Numbered from the stretch's first letter, positions 50,759 through 59,575 are shown. The stretch: DNA of 64,000 nt from Sandarakinorhabdus glacialis (GCF_014643455.1 NZ_BMJM01000009.1:1-64000); one strand, 5' to 3'. Notes: generated from the sequence alone by a model not told the origin. Numbers and translations: made by a program.

Positions 50759-51777
50759 GTCTGCACATCCGCGGTCGCCTCGCCGGCTTCGTGCCCGGCG
50801 AGCTCGATGAGTGCATCGAGCACCACATCGACCCCCTGCCGCGTCGCCGCCGACATCACATAAACCCGCACGCCGCTGGCTTTCTCCAATGCGCGCTGCT
50901 TCGCCGCCAACGCCGATGGCGTCACCAGGTCGGCTTTCGACAGTGCCAGGATCTCGGGCTTGTCGACCAACCCGCCGCCATAGGCCTCGAGCTCGTCGCG
51001 CACCGTCCGCCACGCCTTGACCGGCGCCGCCGCACTCGCATCCACGAGGTGCAGCAGCACCCGGCAACGCTCGACATGGCCGAGGAAGCGATCACCGATG
51101 CCGACACCCTCGGCCGCCCCGGCGATAAGCCCGGGAATATCGGCCATCACCAGTTCCTTGCCCTTGTGGCCGACGACCCCAAGCTGCGGCTTCAATGTCG
51201 TGAACGGATAGGCGCCAACCTTTGCCGCCGCATTCGAAACCGCATTGATGAAGGTCGACTTGCCGGCATTCGGCGCGCCGAGCAAACCCGCATCGGCGAT
51301 CAGCTTCAACCGCAGCCATACCCACATCTCGCCGCCCGGAAATCCCGGCTGGAACTGCCGCGGCGCCCGATTCGTGCTGCTTTTGTAGTGCGAGTTGCCC
51401 TTGCCGCCATCGCCGCCGCGCAGCAGCACGACGCGCTGCCCCGGCCGGGTCAGATCGGCGATCAGCGTGCGCTCGTCGTCGTCCGCGAGCACCTGCGTGC
51501 CCACCGGCACCTTGATGGTCTTGTTGTCGGCGCCCGGCCCGGTGCGGTTGCGGCCCATGCCATGCCCGCCGCGACCGGCGCGGAAATGCTGGGTGTAGCG
51601 AAAATCGATCAGCGTATTCAGCCCGCCGACGCATTCGAAGATGATATCGCCGCCGCGCCCGCCGTCGCCGCCATCGGGGCCGCCGTATTCGACGAACTTC
51701 TCGCGCCGGAACGACACAGCCCCGTCACCGCCGACACCCGACGAAACGAAAATCTTGGCCTGGTCGAGAAACTGCAT
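50743..51777 (-). CDS. obgE: GTPase Obg/CgtA
   Basis: A 344-residue GTPase linked to 50S ribosome assembly and stress control. The Gly-rich Obg domain comes first ([41 protein letters not shown]). The G domain follows, with P-loop GAPNAGKST, switch region [22 protein letters not shown] (G3) and SKAD (G4). The start at 51777 is fixed by the conserved N-terminus. It follows rplU-rpmA after a strong terminator, so some transcription must read through or start in the gap. Confidence 0.97.
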   Translation of the reverse strand: MQFLDQAKIFVSSGVGGDGAVSFRREKFVEYGGPDGGDGGRGGDIIFECVGGLNTLIDFRYTQHFRAGRGGHGMGRNRTGPGADNKTIKVPVGTQVLADDDERTLIADLTRPGQRVVLLRGGDGGKGNSHYKSSTNRAPRQFQPGFPGGEMWVWLRLKLIADAGLLGAPNAGKSTFINAVSNAAAKVGAYPFTTLKPQLGVVGHKGKELVMADIPGLIAGAAEGVGIGDRFLGHVERCRVLLHLVDASAAAPVKAWRTVRDELEAYGGGLVDKPEILALSKADLVTPSALAAKQRALEKASGVRVYVMSAATRQGVDVVLDALIELAGHEAGEATADVQTWNPL

Positions 51778-51815
51778 CGCGAAATCGATTCTAAGACGAC
51801 GCCGGGAAAGCGCCA

Positions 51816-51850
51816 AAGAAAAAGGGGGAGCCGGTCGCCCGGCTCCCCCC
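51816..51850 (-). terminator. Strong intrinsic terminator after rpmA
   Basis: An 11-bp perfect stem, plus-strand GGGGGAGCCGG (51824-51834) with CCGGCTCCCCC (51839-51849), has a 4-base loop. On the minus strand it is followed by CTTTTTCTTT (T-run at 51823-51819). It lies 32 bp beyond the rpmA stop and 39 bp before obgE, so it should end most rplU-rpmA transcripts. Confidence 0.9.
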
Positions 51851-51882
51851 TTCAAAACCCAAAAGGTATCAGCCGGTCGGGC

Positions 51883-52158
51883 CTATTCGGCCGCAATTGC
51901 TTCCGGCTTCGGGTCGACGCTGACGTACTTGCGGCCCAGCTTGCCCTCGTGAAACACGACGACGCCGTGCGCCGTGGCATAGAGCGTATGATCGACACCG
52001 AGGCCGACGTTACGGCCCGGATGGACGCGCGTGCCGCGCTGGCGAATGATGATGGTGCCGGCGAGCAATTCCTGCCCACCGAAGCGCTTCACGCCAAGGC
52101 GACGACCGGCCGAATCACGACCGTTGCGCGATGAACCGCCTGCTTTCTTATGTGCCAT
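51883..52158 (-). CDS. rpmA: 50S ribosomal protein bL27
   Basis: A 91-residue ribosomal protein with the unmistakable N-terminus [20 protein letters not shown] and the block [21 protein letters not shown]. bL27 sits near the peptidyl-transferase centre. It directly follows rplU and precedes a strong terminator; this gene pair is almost universal. Confidence 0.98.
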   Translation of the reverse strand: MAHKKAGGSSRNGRDSAGRRLGVKRFGGQELLAGTIIIRQRGTRVHPGRNVGLGVDHTLYATAHGVVVFHEGKLGRKYVSVDPKPEAIAAE

Positions 52159-52164
52159 TGTCTC

Positions 52165-52452
52165 TTAACCTACGCTGGTGATCTTGAGCACGGTCAGCTG
52201 CTGGCGATGACCGTTCTTGCGACGATAATTGTGGCGACGACGCTTCTTGAAGATGATGACCTTGTCACCCTTCGTCTGCGCGACGATCTCGGCGGTAACC
52301 GAGCCACCGGTGGTGATGGCGCCGGCATCGCCGAACATCAGCGTCTCGAGCTGGACGCTCGTGCCGGCTTCCCCGTCGATCTTCTCGACGAGAATCTTGT
52401 CATCGGTGGCGACCCGATATTGTTTGCCGCCGGTGCGCACAACTGCGAACAT
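52165..52452 (-). CDS. rplU: 50S ribosomal protein bL21
   Basis: A 95-residue protein beginning [18 protein letters not shown], with the C-terminal [21 protein letters not shown] block that binds 23S rRNA. The start at 52452 matches the family; an ATG seven codons upstream would add an unconserved extension. First gene of the rplU-rpmA pair, downstream of a clear promoter and a small leader hairpin (TCTCG/CGAGA, about 52476-52493). Confidence 0.98.
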   Translation of the reverse strand: MFAVVRTGGKQYRVATDDKILVEKIDGEAGTSVQLETLMFGDAGAITTGGSVTAEIVAQTKGDKVIIFKKRRRHNYRRKNGHRQQLTVLKITSVG

Positions 52453-52521
52453 CGTTAGAAACCTTGAATGCAAATCTCGTGAGCAGCGAGACTCGAAAGT
52501 CCTGCCGATGCGAAGGCGGGG

Positions 52522-52549
52522 CGATAAGGCAACATCTCCGTCCTGTCAA
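52522..52549 (-). promoter_or_regulatory. Promoter of the rplU-rpmA operon
   Basis: On the minus strand a perfect -35 box TTGACA (52549-52544) is followed after 16 bp by TTATCG (52527-52522). Transcription would start near 52515 and give a leader of about 60 nt before the rplU ATG. The same -10 hexamer and spacing are found upstream of trcR. Confidence 0.75.
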
Positions 52550-52665
52550 CGAGCGACACCCCCCAGCCGGCACGAATACGCCAGCTCGAGCCGAATTACC
52601 CGCGCCCGCCTGACGCACCCCGCCCCCCTCGCCACCCGCCCTCGCCCCGGCTAGTGTTGCCCGAA

Positions 52666-52770
52666 ATGACCGTCTGCCCCGCCCGAACCCTCGTCGCCGC
52701 CCTGTTCGCCGCACTGGCCAAAGGCGTTGGCATCCCCACCAGCAGTACGCCGGCGCTCCCGCGCCCATGA
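52666..52770 (+). CDS. Possible small secreted peptide (hypothetical)
   Basis: A 34-codon ORF, MTVCPARTLVAALFAALAKG then a Pro/Ser-rich end, whose stop overlaps the ATG of the next gene (ATGATG). The hydrophobic Ala/Leu core looks like a signal sequence. The tight overlap suggests a leader peptide coupled to the downstream gene, but there is no other support. Confidence 0.3.
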   Translation: MTVCPARTLVAALFAALAKGVGIPTSSTPALPRP

Positions 52771-53132
52771 TGGCGCGCCTCTCCGCAATCACGATTCGCC
52801 GCCTGGTCCTTGCCGGTATCGCACTGGCACTTGTCATCGCCATCGCCATGGGCGTCTTCCACCGCGACATCGATGCGCCGACCGCCGCCAAGATCGCCGA
52901 CAAGCTGCAGGTCCAGTACGCCCGCACCAGCGGTCAACCACCCCGCGCCTTCACCGGCCGCGAGGACATGCAATGGGCCGACGGCTGGGAATTCCGCTGG
53001 CGCTACCTGCCCTGCCCCGAACTCGCCTCGCTCCGCGTCTGGATCAGCCGCGACGGCCGCAGCGCCCGCTACGCCGAACTTCCCGATTGCGCACCCGACA
53101 ACGGCCTCAACGTCGCCCCGCTGAAGGTCTGA
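52767..53132 (+). CDS. Hypothetical membrane-anchored protein
   Basis: A 121-residue protein with an N-terminal signal anchor (IRRLVLAGIALALVIAIAMGVF). A soluble domain of about 90 residues carries conserved-looking aromatic and Cys residues (EDMQWADGWEFRWRYLPCPEL and LPDCAPDNG, which could form a disulfide). It is probably periplasmic. No family was recognised. It has no obvious operon partner apart from a possible small ORF just upstream. The next gene converges on it 7 bp away. Confidence 0.65.
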   Translation: MMARLSAITIRRLVLAGIALALVIAIAMGVFHRDIDAPTAAKIADKLQVQYARTSGQPPRAFTGREDMQWADGWEFRWRYLPCPELASLRVWISRDGRSARYAELPDCAPDNGLNVAPLKV

Positions 53133-53139
53133 CCCGACC

Positions 53140-53958
53140 CTAGTGTGCCGTCCATCCCCCATCGATGACCAGTTCGGTCCCCGTCATGTACCGCGATTCG
53201 TCCGACGCCAGGAACACGATCCCGTCGGCGATGTCCTCGGGCTGTCCCGGATAACCCAGCGGCGCCGCCATGCCGAGCAGCCCTGGATCGATGGTGTTCG
53301 ACCCCGCCGGCAGGCCAAGCCCGGCCGATAACGTCCCGACTTCGTCGATCTTCGTCCAGATCGGCGTGTCGATGATCCCCGGATGCACCGAATTGCAGCG
53401 GATACCGTCCTTGGCGGCCGCACATTCCATCGCCACCGCCTTGGTGAACAGCCGCACGCCGCCCTTGGTGGCGCAATAGCCCGCCAGCCCCGCCGACCCG
53501 CCCAATCCGGCCACCGACGAGATATTGATGATCGACCCGCCGCGATAGCTGCCCTCGGGCTTGTCGGCGCGCATCGCCGGGATGCTGTGCTTGGTGCCGA
53601 GGAACACGCCCGTGAGGTTGATTGCCACCTGCCGGTTCCACTGGTCGAGCGTCATCTCGGTAACGGCGCAGCCGGTGCCGATACCGGCATTGTTGACCAG
53701 CACGTCGAGTCGCCCGAAGATCCGCATCACCTTGCCCACCAGCTCGGCCCAGCGGTCCTCCTCGACCACATCCTGCCCGCGAAACTCGGCGCGTCCGCCG
53801 GCATCCTCGATCATTTTCGCCGTCTCGCGGCCGCCGTCCATGTCGATATCGGTCAGGAACACCCCGGCACCCTCGCGCGCCAGCGCCACTGCCGCCGCCC
53901 GCCCGATGCCGCTTGCCGCCCCCGTCACATAGGCTACCCGCCCAACCAACCGTGTCAT
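53140..53958 (-). CDS. SDR family oxidoreductase
   Basis: A 272-residue classical short-chain dehydrogenase. The cofactor motif is AYVTGAASGIGRAAA (about 10-23), with an acidic residue at the end of the second strand (FLTDIDM) that favours NAD. NNAGIGTG follows, then the catalytic Ser in INISSVAG and the YxxxK motif (GYCATKGG). HPGIIDTP and the C-terminal MTGTELVIDGGW complete the pattern. The start at 53958 has GGGAGAGACGGA upstream. It is divergent from the amidase gene. The substrate is unknown. Confidence 0.93.
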   Translation of the reverse strand: MTRLVGRVAYVTGAASGIGRAAAVALAREGAGVFLTDIDMDGGRETAKMIEDAGGRAEFRGQDVVEEDRWAELVGKVMRIFGRLDVLVNNAGIGTGCAVTEMTLDQWNRQVAINLTGVFLGTKHSIPAMRADKPEGSYRGGSIINISSVAGLGGSAGLAGYCATKGGVRLFTKAVAMECAAAKDGIRCNSVHPGIIDTPIWTKIDEVGTLSAGLGLPAGSNTIDPGLLGMAAPLGYPGQPEDIADGIVFLASDESRYMTGTELVIDGGWTAH

Positions 53959-54080
53959 TCCGTCTCTCCCCATTTTTGCGTCAGGCTAGGCTTCCCGATG
54001 CGCCGCCGCCAGCCGGATTTGAACAGGTATCCTCCGCAACGAATCGCGCCATAATCACCCAAAATTGGGGAGACTCCGTG

Positions 54081-55484
54081 ATGGCCATCGAACTCTGGCA
54101 GCAATCCGCCACCAGCCTCGCCGCGATGATCGCCGCCCGGCAGACAACTTCCCGCGCCGTCATCGAGGCGCATCTGGCGCGCATCGCCGCGGTCAATCCC
54201 GCCGTCAACGCCATCGTCACGGTGCTCACCGATTCGGCCCTCGCCGCCGCCGATGCCGCCGATGCCGCGGTCGCGTCCGGCGGCGAACTCGGCCCGCTCC
54301 ACGGCGTCCCGATCACCGTCAAATCCAACATAGACCTCACCGGCACCCCGACCACCCACGGAGTCCCCGCCTTCGCGCAGGCCTTCCCCGATGAAGACGC
54401 TCCCGTCACCCAGCGCATGAAGGCCGCCGGCGCCATACCCATCGGCCGCACCAACATGCCCGACATGGGGCTCCGCGTGCACACCGATTCGGGCCTTTAC
54501 GGCCTCACCCGCAACCCCTTCGACGGCAGCCGCACCAGCGGCGGTTCGAGCGGCGGCGAAGGTGCTGCCCTTGCCACCGGCATGTCCCCCCTCGGCCTCG
54601 GCAACGATATCGGCGGCAGTTTGCGCAACCCCGCGTTCGCCTGCGGCATCGCCAGCCTCAAGCCCAGCCTCGGCCGCATCCCCTGGGCCAGCGCCATCGA
54701 ACCGCGTAGCCCTGTCCTCGCCGCCCAGCTAATGGCCGTCGAGGGCCCGATGGCGCGCCACGTCGGCGATCTCCGCCTCGCGCTATCGGTTCTCGCCGGC
54801 CCCCATCCGCGCGACCCTGTCTCGGTCCCGGCGCCCCTCACCGGCCCCAGCCTCGCCGGCCGCATCAAGGTCGCCGTCGTCACCGCGCCGCCCGGCGGCG
54901 CCACTCACCCGAGCATCAGCGCCGGCGTCCGTGCCGCCGCCGACGCGCTGTCCGACGCCGGCTATGACGTGTCCGAAATCACGCCGCCGATGGTGGAGGA
55001 AGCCATCGCCGTCTGGAGCCAGTGGCTGGCATGGGAATTCGGCCTGATGTCCGACCTGCTCGGCCAGATCCTGTCGCCCGATGCGATGGGCTTCCTCAAA
55101 TCCTTCCTGTCGGTCCAGGGCTCCCAGGACTTCCCCGGCAGCGTCCAGCTCCAGGTCCGCCGCCACACCGTTGCCCGCGCCTGGAGCGCGTTCCTCGCCG
55201 ATTATCCGCTCATCCTGGGGCCGACGTGGTGCCAGCCGCAATTCCCCCATGGCTTCGACATCGCCGGCCCGGGTAGCTCAACCGAAGTCGGCGAGCTCAT
55301 GCGCTTCGTCGTCCCGATGAACCTGCTCGGGCTCCCCGTCGTCTGCGTCCCCACCGGCATGGCGGGTGGCCTGCCCCTGGGCGTCCAGATCATCGGCGAC
55401 CGCTTCCGCGAAGACCTCTGCCTGGGCGCCGGCGAAGCCATCGAGGCAAGGCTGGGCCACCTGACCCCGATCGACCCCAGATAG
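54081..55484 (+). CDS. Amidase (amidase signature family)
   Basis: A 467-residue amidase with the Ser-cisSer-Lys triad. The lysine is in GVPITVKSNIDLTG, the cis-serine in the SRTSGGSSGGEGAAL loop, and the nucleophile serine in GLGNDIGGSLRNPA. It hydrolyses an amide; the relatives range from GatA-like to fatty amide and aryl-acylamidases. There is no gatB or gatC nearby, so a catabolic amidase is likely. GGGGAGA lies seven bases before the ATG at 54081. A REP-like element follows the stop. Confidence 0.94.
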   Translation: MAIELWQQSATSLAAMIAARQTTSRAVIEAHLARIAAVNPAVNAIVTVLTDSALAAADAADAAVASGGELGPLHGVPITVKSNIDLTGTPTTHGVPAFAQAFPDEDAPVTQRMKAAGAIPIGRTNMPDMGLRVHTDSGLYGLTRNPFDGSRTSGGSSGGEGAALATGMSPLGLGNDIGGSLRNPAFACGIASLKPSLGRIPWASAIEPRSPVLAAQLMAVEGPMARHVGDLRLALSVLAGPHPRDPVSVPAPLTGPSLAGRIKVAVVTAPPGGATHPSISAGVRAAADALSDAGYDVSEITPPMVEEAIAVWSQWLAWEFGLMSDLLGQILSPDAMGFLKSFLSVQGSQDFPGSVQLQVRRHTVARAWSAFLADYPLILGPTWCQPQFPHGFDIAGPGSSTEVGELMRFVVPMNLLGLPVVCVPTGMAGGLPLGVQIIGDRFREDLCLGAGEAIEARLGHLTPIDPR

Positions 55485-55490
55485 TCTTGT

Positions 55491-55545
55491 CCTCCCCCTC
55501 GAGGGGGGAGGCGAGAGACGGCGTCTCCGCCGGCCCGGGTGGGGG
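55491..55545. repeat. REP-like palindromic element, copy 4
   Basis: CCTCCCCC (55491-55498) pairs with GGGGGAGG (55504-55511), then comes the CGAGAGACG spacer. GGCG (55520-55523) with CGCC (55528-55531) forms the second stem, followed by GGCCCGGGTGGGGG. A further GGGGG-TGT-CCCCC hairpin extends to about 55553, ending at the MAPEG gene. It lies between convergent genes. Confidence 0.8.
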
Positions 55546-55553
55546 TGTCCCCC

Positions 55554-55967
55554 CTATCCGATCAAGGCCCGCACCGCAGCATAGGCTGCCGACACCAGCA
55601 GCACCAAAGTCGGCAGGAATGTCAGCCCGAACCCCGGCCCACGCTTGGCGGCATCGGCATAATAAGCGCGTGCATAAACCAGCCGCCCGATCGACCACAC
55701 CAGCCCCAGCCCGCCGGCAATCGCATCGCCCAGCACCGGCGCCGCGAGGAACATCGCCGGCAGGAACAGCGCCAGCTGCTCGAGCGTGTTCATGTGCACC
55801 CGGAACCGCTTGTCATACTCGACATGGCCCGACGGCATCGGCGCCGGCACATTCCACGTCACGCGCGCCTTGGCTGCAACGAAGCCCAGCCCGAAATACA
55901 CCAACACCGCCAGGATGATCGCCAGCGTCGACAGCGGAAACAATGTCGTGAAATGCAGCTCGGTCAT
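55554..55967 (-). CDS. MAPEG family membrane protein
   Basis: A 137-residue protein with about four membrane helices. It begins MTELHFTTLFPLSTLAIILAVLVYFGLGF and has the MAPEG pattern RVHMNTLEQLALFLPAMFL, then GRLVYARAYYADAAKRGPGF. MAPEG proteins include glutathione transferases and related enzymes of eicosanoid and xenobiotic metabolism. The ATG at 55967 is preferred because it opens the first helix. Confidence 0.9.
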   Translation of the reverse strand: MTELHFTTLFPLSTLAIILAVLVYFGLGFVAAKARVTWNVPAPMPSGHVEYDKRFRVHMNTLEQLALFLPAMFLAAPVLGDAIAGGLGLVWSIGRLVYARAYYADAAKRGPGFGLTFLPTLVLLVSAAYAAVRALIG

Positions 55968-56094
55968 GAATGATCCCCCCGGGAATTCTGAGTCCCGCAC
56001 AAATCATTAAGACTTCACCGCCTGCCGCGCAATCCCGCCCAAGGGGTCCTAGCTTGTCGGGGCTGGCTTGGCGCGACGCGGTCCGTAGCCATTC

Positions 56095-56133
56095 AAAAAC
56101 AGGGGCAGGCCGCCAAATCGCAGCCTGCCCCTG
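56095..56133 (-). terminator. Intrinsic terminator after the Gly/Ala-rich protein gene
   Basis: CAGGGGCAGGC (56100-56110) and GCCTGCCCCTG (56123-56133) form a perfect 11-bp stem. On the minus strand it is followed by TTTTTG (56099-56095). It begins 7 bp past the stop of the 239-residue secreted protein gene. Confidence 0.9.
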
Positions 56134-56139
56134 ATATGC

Positions 56140-56859
56140 TCAGGCTGGCGGGTTGCGCGAGGCCCTTGCCGGTCCGCGGGCAGCGATCGCGCCGTTGCCC
56201 GAGGCATTGCCCGAACCGCTTCCCGACAGGCTGGCCGGTTCGCCAGCGTTTGCGGCAATCCCGCCCGCGTTTGCGGCAACGCCGTCGGCGCGGGTCGCGC
56301 CGGCCAAGGCGCCATCGCCGACGGCCTGGCCGGAGGCCGCAGTCTGGCCCTGCGCTGCCTGCCCGGCACTGGCGGCGCCGACGAGGGCGCTGTTCGCACC
56401 ACCATTTGCAGCCCCGGCAGCTTGCCCGGCCAGGCTGCCGACACCGTCCGTACCGATTGCGGTAACCGACCCGCTGCCGCTCCGCTCCACCGACTGCGAG
56501 CCCGCAAGCGCGGTGCCGCCGCCGATCGCACCGGCTGGCCCGGCAACCGATGTAACGCCCGCAACCGCGCCGCTGATCGTTCCGGCGATGCCGCCACCGG
56601 CGCTGGCCGTGCCGCTGCGTGTGTCGACGGATTTGCTGACGCTGCCGCTGCCGTTGCCCGTAACCGACCCGGTCACCGATTGCGTCACGCTGCCGAGGCC
56701 GGAACTGCCGCCCAAATTGCCGGCGCCGCCGACGACGCCGCTTACGGCCCCGCCGATCCCGCCGCCGGCGCCGCCGGCACCGCCGAATAACTGAGCCGCC
56801 ACCGGCATCGCGCCAAGCGCGACAGTTGCGGCGGCAACTGCGATCATTGAATTTCGCAT
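56140..56859 (-). CDS. Gly/Ala/Ser-rich secreted protein (hypothetical)
   Basis: A 239-residue protein with a clear signal peptide (MIAVAAATVALGAMPVAAQ). The mature part is almost wholly low-complexity: GGAGGAGGGIGGAVSG, VTQSVTGSVTGNGSGSVSKS, then repeated A-N-A-G-G and SGSGSGNASGNG segments. It has no Cys or aromatic core. The composition resembles surface, biofilm-matrix or glycine-rich wall-like proteins. It is transcribed in the same direction as the adjacent subtilase, whose N-terminus is also Gly-Gly-Leu-rich, which may indicate a shared surface function. It ends at a strong terminator. Confidence 0.75.
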   Translation of the reverse strand: MRNSMIAVAAATVALGAMPVAAQLFGGAGGAGGGIGGAVSGVVGGAGNLGGSSGLGSVTQSVTGSVTGNGSGSVSKSVDTRSGTASAGGGIAGTISGAVAGVTSVAGPAGAIGGGTALAGSQSVERSGSGSVTAIGTDGVGSLAGQAAGAANGGANSALVGAASAGQAAQGQTAASGQAVGDGALAGATRADGVAANAGGIAANAGEPASLSGSGSGNASGNGAIAARGPARASRNPPA

Positions 56860-56933
56860 CGAGTGTCTCCTGCTTGTGCCGATCGGCGACCGGCTACATC
56901 AGGCTAACGACGCGGGACCGGCGCTTCTTCCCG

Positions 56934-58244
56934 TCAGCGCCGCACTTTTTTCAAAAGCACGGGATCGTTGTTGCGGCAGTCACCGCAGACGATGCCGCGT
57001 CCGACCTTGCCGGCGCGTGCCGGCCGCGCTTCGGCCGAAACCGCCGCGATGCCGCCGGGCATAACGGCAAGACGTGCCGCAACCAGCGGCGCGGCGAACG
57101 ACGTGCCGCGAACCAGCGCAAAACCGCCGGCCGGAATCGCCGCCGCCAAGTCGGCGCCGGGTGCCGCAAAATCGAGGTGGCTCGCCCGGCCGGCCTCGGC
57201 AAGCGCGCGTTCCCGGCCATCGACTCCGGTGACGGCGATGACCCCGTCGTAGGAGGCGGGATAGAGCGGCGGCGCGGCAGGTCCGTCATTGCCGACGGCA
57301 GCGACGACCAGCATGCCATGCTTGCGGCTGGCGGCGATGGCGCGCTCGACAAGGATGTTCGGCGGTCCGACAAGGCTGATATTGACGATGCGAACGCCGC
57401 GCGCATCGAGCCACGCCAGCGCGCGGGCGATCGCCTCGGCCGAGCCATTGGCCGCCGACCCGCCATAGACATCGGCCACCAACAGGCTCGCGCCCAGGGC
57501 TGCCCCTGTGAACCTGTCGGCCTGCCCGACGAGCAGCGACGCGATCGCGGTGCCGTGTCCCGTCGCGGTGACCGGCCCGGCAAAGCCTCGTTGCTCGATA
57601 TTCGCCTTGGTGAGTGACGAATGTGCCGCAACGCCACCATCGATCAGGCCGATGACACCGCCGACCGCCGTGCCGGCCCGCGCCGTACCACCCGTCTGCA
57701 GCGCCGCGCCGGCCGGTTCATAGACATGGTTATAGTCGAAGCTGGCTTCGGGCAGCAGGGCCCGCAGCGCGGCAAGGCCGCGCTTCAACGGCATCTTCGC
57801 CGGCGGTCGCAGGATGGTCGTCGGCACGCCCGTGTCGCTGTCGGCGCGCAGCAGCGTGAACCCGGCGGCGCTCACCTTTTCGGTCTGCGCCGCGTCGAGA
57901 TCGATGGCGATCAGCTCGCCGCGGCGCACGGGATTGCGCTCAGTATCGACATCGAGTGCCTTGTCGTTGTCACGGACCAGCGTCCGCAAGCGCAGCCGCC
58001 GCAGGTCGAGCAGTTCGCGCGCGGCGGGAATCTCGCGCCCGGCAAAACCGCCGAGCGCGCCCAGGGGCTCGCCAGCGATCGCCCCCGCCTGTCCCGCTCC
58101 GGTCAAACCGCCGGGCAGGCCACCGGGAAGCGGCAAACCACTCGTCAGCCCGCCGGTCAGGCCGCCGATTCCGCCCGGCAACAGCTGGGCCGAAGCGGGC
58201 GCGGCCGCCAGCACCAGTGCCGTGATGACGATGATTCTTCGCAT
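56934..58244 (-). CDS. S8 family serine peptidase (subtilase), secreted
   Basis: A 436-residue secreted protease. The signal peptide is MRRIIVITALVLAAAPASAQ. A Gly/Leu/Pro-rich segment (LLPGGIGGLTGGLTSGLPLPG, about 21-50) and a pro-like domain follow. The subtilase domain has the triad Asp202 (VIGLIDGGV), His230 (TGHGTAIASL) and Ser382 (RGTSFAAPLVAAR), with normal spacing. The C-terminus has a CGDC motif and a basic tail. It is divergent from an ECF sigma factor/anti-sigma pair, so it may be a target or a processing enzyme of that system. The start at 58244 is set by the signal peptide. Confidence 0.92.
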   Translation of the reverse strand: MRRIIVITALVLAAAPASAQLLPGGIGGLTGGLTSGLPLPGGLPGGLTGAGQAGAIAGEPLGALGGFAGREIPAARELLDLRRLRLRTLVRDNDKALDVDTERNPVRRGELIAIDLDAAQTEKVSAAGFTLLRADSDTGVPTTILRPPAKMPLKRGLAALRALLPEASFDYNHVYEPAGAALQTGGTARAGTAVGGVIGLIDGGVAAHSSLTKANIEQRGFAGPVTATGHGTAIASLLVGQADRFTGAALGASLLVADVYGGSAANGSAEAIARALAWLDARGVRIVNISLVGPPNILVERAIAASRKHGMLVVAAVGNDGPAAPPLYPASYDGVIAVTGVDGRERALAEAGRASHLDFAAPGADLAAAIPAGGFALVRGTSFAAPLVAARLAVMPGGIAAVSAEARPARAGKVGRGIVCGDCRNNDPVLLKKVRR

Positions 58245-58324
58245 GAAAGGTCCTTTTGCGGCATATCGAGGGAATAAACGATGCGCCGCCAGCGTTTCTT
58301 CCACGATGCTGCCAAGGACTGCCT

Positions 58325-58822
58325 TTGAATGCGTTCGATTGCGAACTGACCGCGCTGCTGCCGCGCCTGCGACGGTTCGCCGGCGCACTGGCGCGTTCGT
58401 CGGCCGATGCCGACGATCTGGTGCAGGGCGCCGTCGAGCGCGCCTTGCGGGCGCGGGACCAATGGCAGCCCGGGACACGCTTCGATGCCTGGCTGTTTCG
58501 CATCGTGCGCAACCAGTGGATCGACACGGTGCGAGCGCGGGGCCGGCAGGACGGCAAGCTGTCGCCCGAGGAAGACGGGCTGGCGGTCGGTGTCTATCCC
58601 CTCGCCGAACTCGAGGCGCGGTCGGAACTGGCGGCACTGGTGCGGGCGCTCAACCAACTGCCCGACGAACAACGCGAAGTGCTGGCGCTCGTGACGATCG
58701 AGGGCCTGGGCTATGCCGAGGCAGCCGCGGTGCTCGACCTGCCGATCGGCACCGTGTCGAGCCGAATGTTGCGCGGCCGGCAGGCGCTGGTCGCATTGCT
58801 GGGATCCGATCATGACCGTTGA
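58325..58822 (+). CDS. RNA polymerase ECF sigma factor
   Basis: A 165-residue extracytoplasmic-function sigma factor. Region 2 reads LLPRLRRFAGALARSSADADDLVQGAVERAL, continuing FDAWLFRIVRNQWIDTVRAR. Region 4 reads LNQLPDEQREVLALVTIEGLGYAEAAAVLDLPIGTVSSRMLRGRQ, with the linker between. The TTG start at 58325 has AAGGA six bases upstream; a more distal ATG (58256) lies in the divergent promoter region and adds unconserved residues. It overlaps the anti-sigma gene by 11 bp. Confidence 0.92.
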   Translation: MNAFDCELTALLPRLRRFAGALARSSADADDLVQGAVERALRARDQWQPGTRFDAWLFRIVRNQWIDTVRARGRQDGKLSPEEDGLAVGVYPLAELEARSELAALVRALNQLPDEQREVLALVTIEGLGYAEAAAVLDLPIGTVSSRMLRGRQALVALLGSDHDR

Positions 58823-59510
58823 CGAAGCCGAACTGCTGGCGTGGCTGGACGGCGAACTCGCGCCGACGGAAGCAGCGCGTGTTGCCGCCGCCGTCGCTGC
58901 CGACCCGGCACTGGCGCGATTGGCCGACACCCACCGCAAGATTGCCGATCGCCTGCGCAAGGGCTTCGCGCCGTTGCTGGCAGAACCGACAACGAACGCC
59001 GACCCTGGGACGGCTCCCGATACTGTCGTCGCTTTCCGCCGGCGTGCATCGCCGGGCCTGAGCCGCCGTTTCGTCATGCCGACTTGGGCCGCACTCGCCG
59101 CGACGCTGTTTTTCGGCATGATCGGTGGCACGCTGATCGGTCGCAACGTCCCAAGCTCGACTTCGCCTTCCAATGCCGTGCTCGCGCAAGGCAATCTGGC
59201 CCATTTGCTCGATACCCGACTTGCCTCCGCAGAACAGACCGGCGCCATTCGGCTCGTCCTGACATTCCGGGCCCATGACGGAAAGCTGTGCCGAACCTGG
59301 TCTGCCCCGACACAGGCCGGCATCGCCTGTCGCGCCGACGACCGCTGGACGATCAGGACGCTGGAAACGGCGCAGCCAGGCCCGGGCGGCGATTATCGCA
59401 TGGCATCCGGCAACAGTCCGCAGGTCCTGGCCGCGGTCGATGCCGCGATGGCCGGGACCCCGCTCGACGCCGCACAGGAGGCCGCGGCTCGCGCCAGATC
59501 CTGGCGCTGA
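58812..59510 (+). CDS. Anti-sigma factor
   Basis: A 232-residue membrane-anchored anti-sigma factor. The cytoplasmic N-terminal domain (ELLAWLDGELAPTEAARVAAAVAADPALARLA) matches the short anti-sigma helical domain found beside ECF factors. One transmembrane helix follows near residues 90-110 (WAALAATLFFGMIGGTLIG), then a periplasmic domain with two cysteines (LCRTWSAP, GIACRADD) that could sense redox state or ligand. It overlaps the sigma factor gene by 11 bp. Confidence 0.9.
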   Translation: MTVDEAELLAWLDGELAPTEAARVAAAVAADPALARLADTHRKIADRLRKGFAPLLAEPTTNADPGTAPDTVVAFRRRASPGLSRRFVMPTWAALAATLFFGMIGGTLIGRNVPSSTSPSNAVLAQGNLAHLLDTRLASAEQTGAIRLVLTFRAHDGKLCRTWSAPTQAGIACRADDRWTIRTLETAQPGPGGDYRMASGNSPQVLAAVDAAMAGTPLDAAQEAAARARSWR

Positions 59511-59551
59511 ATACCGCCTGTGACTTCGCGACCGAGCGCCCTCCATTCACG

Positions 59552-59575
59552 TAAGACACTAAGATGTTAAGACAG
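59552..59575 (+). repeat. Three 8-bp direct repeats upstream of the Hen1-like gene
   Basis: TAAGACAC, TAAGATGT and TAAGACAG follow each other without gaps at 59552, 59560 and 59568. The TAAGA core recurs with an exact 8-bp period in an AT-rich island within GC-rich DNA. They lie 63-86 bp before the methyltransferase ATG. They could be binding sites for a regulator or part of a promoter region; no other copy occurs nearby. Confidence 0.6.

Noticed and set aside
54005-54030. GGATTTGAAC, resembling the T-arm of a minus-strand tRNA.
   Set aside because: The flanking bases do not form the T-stem, and no acceptor, D or anticodon arms can be built around it.
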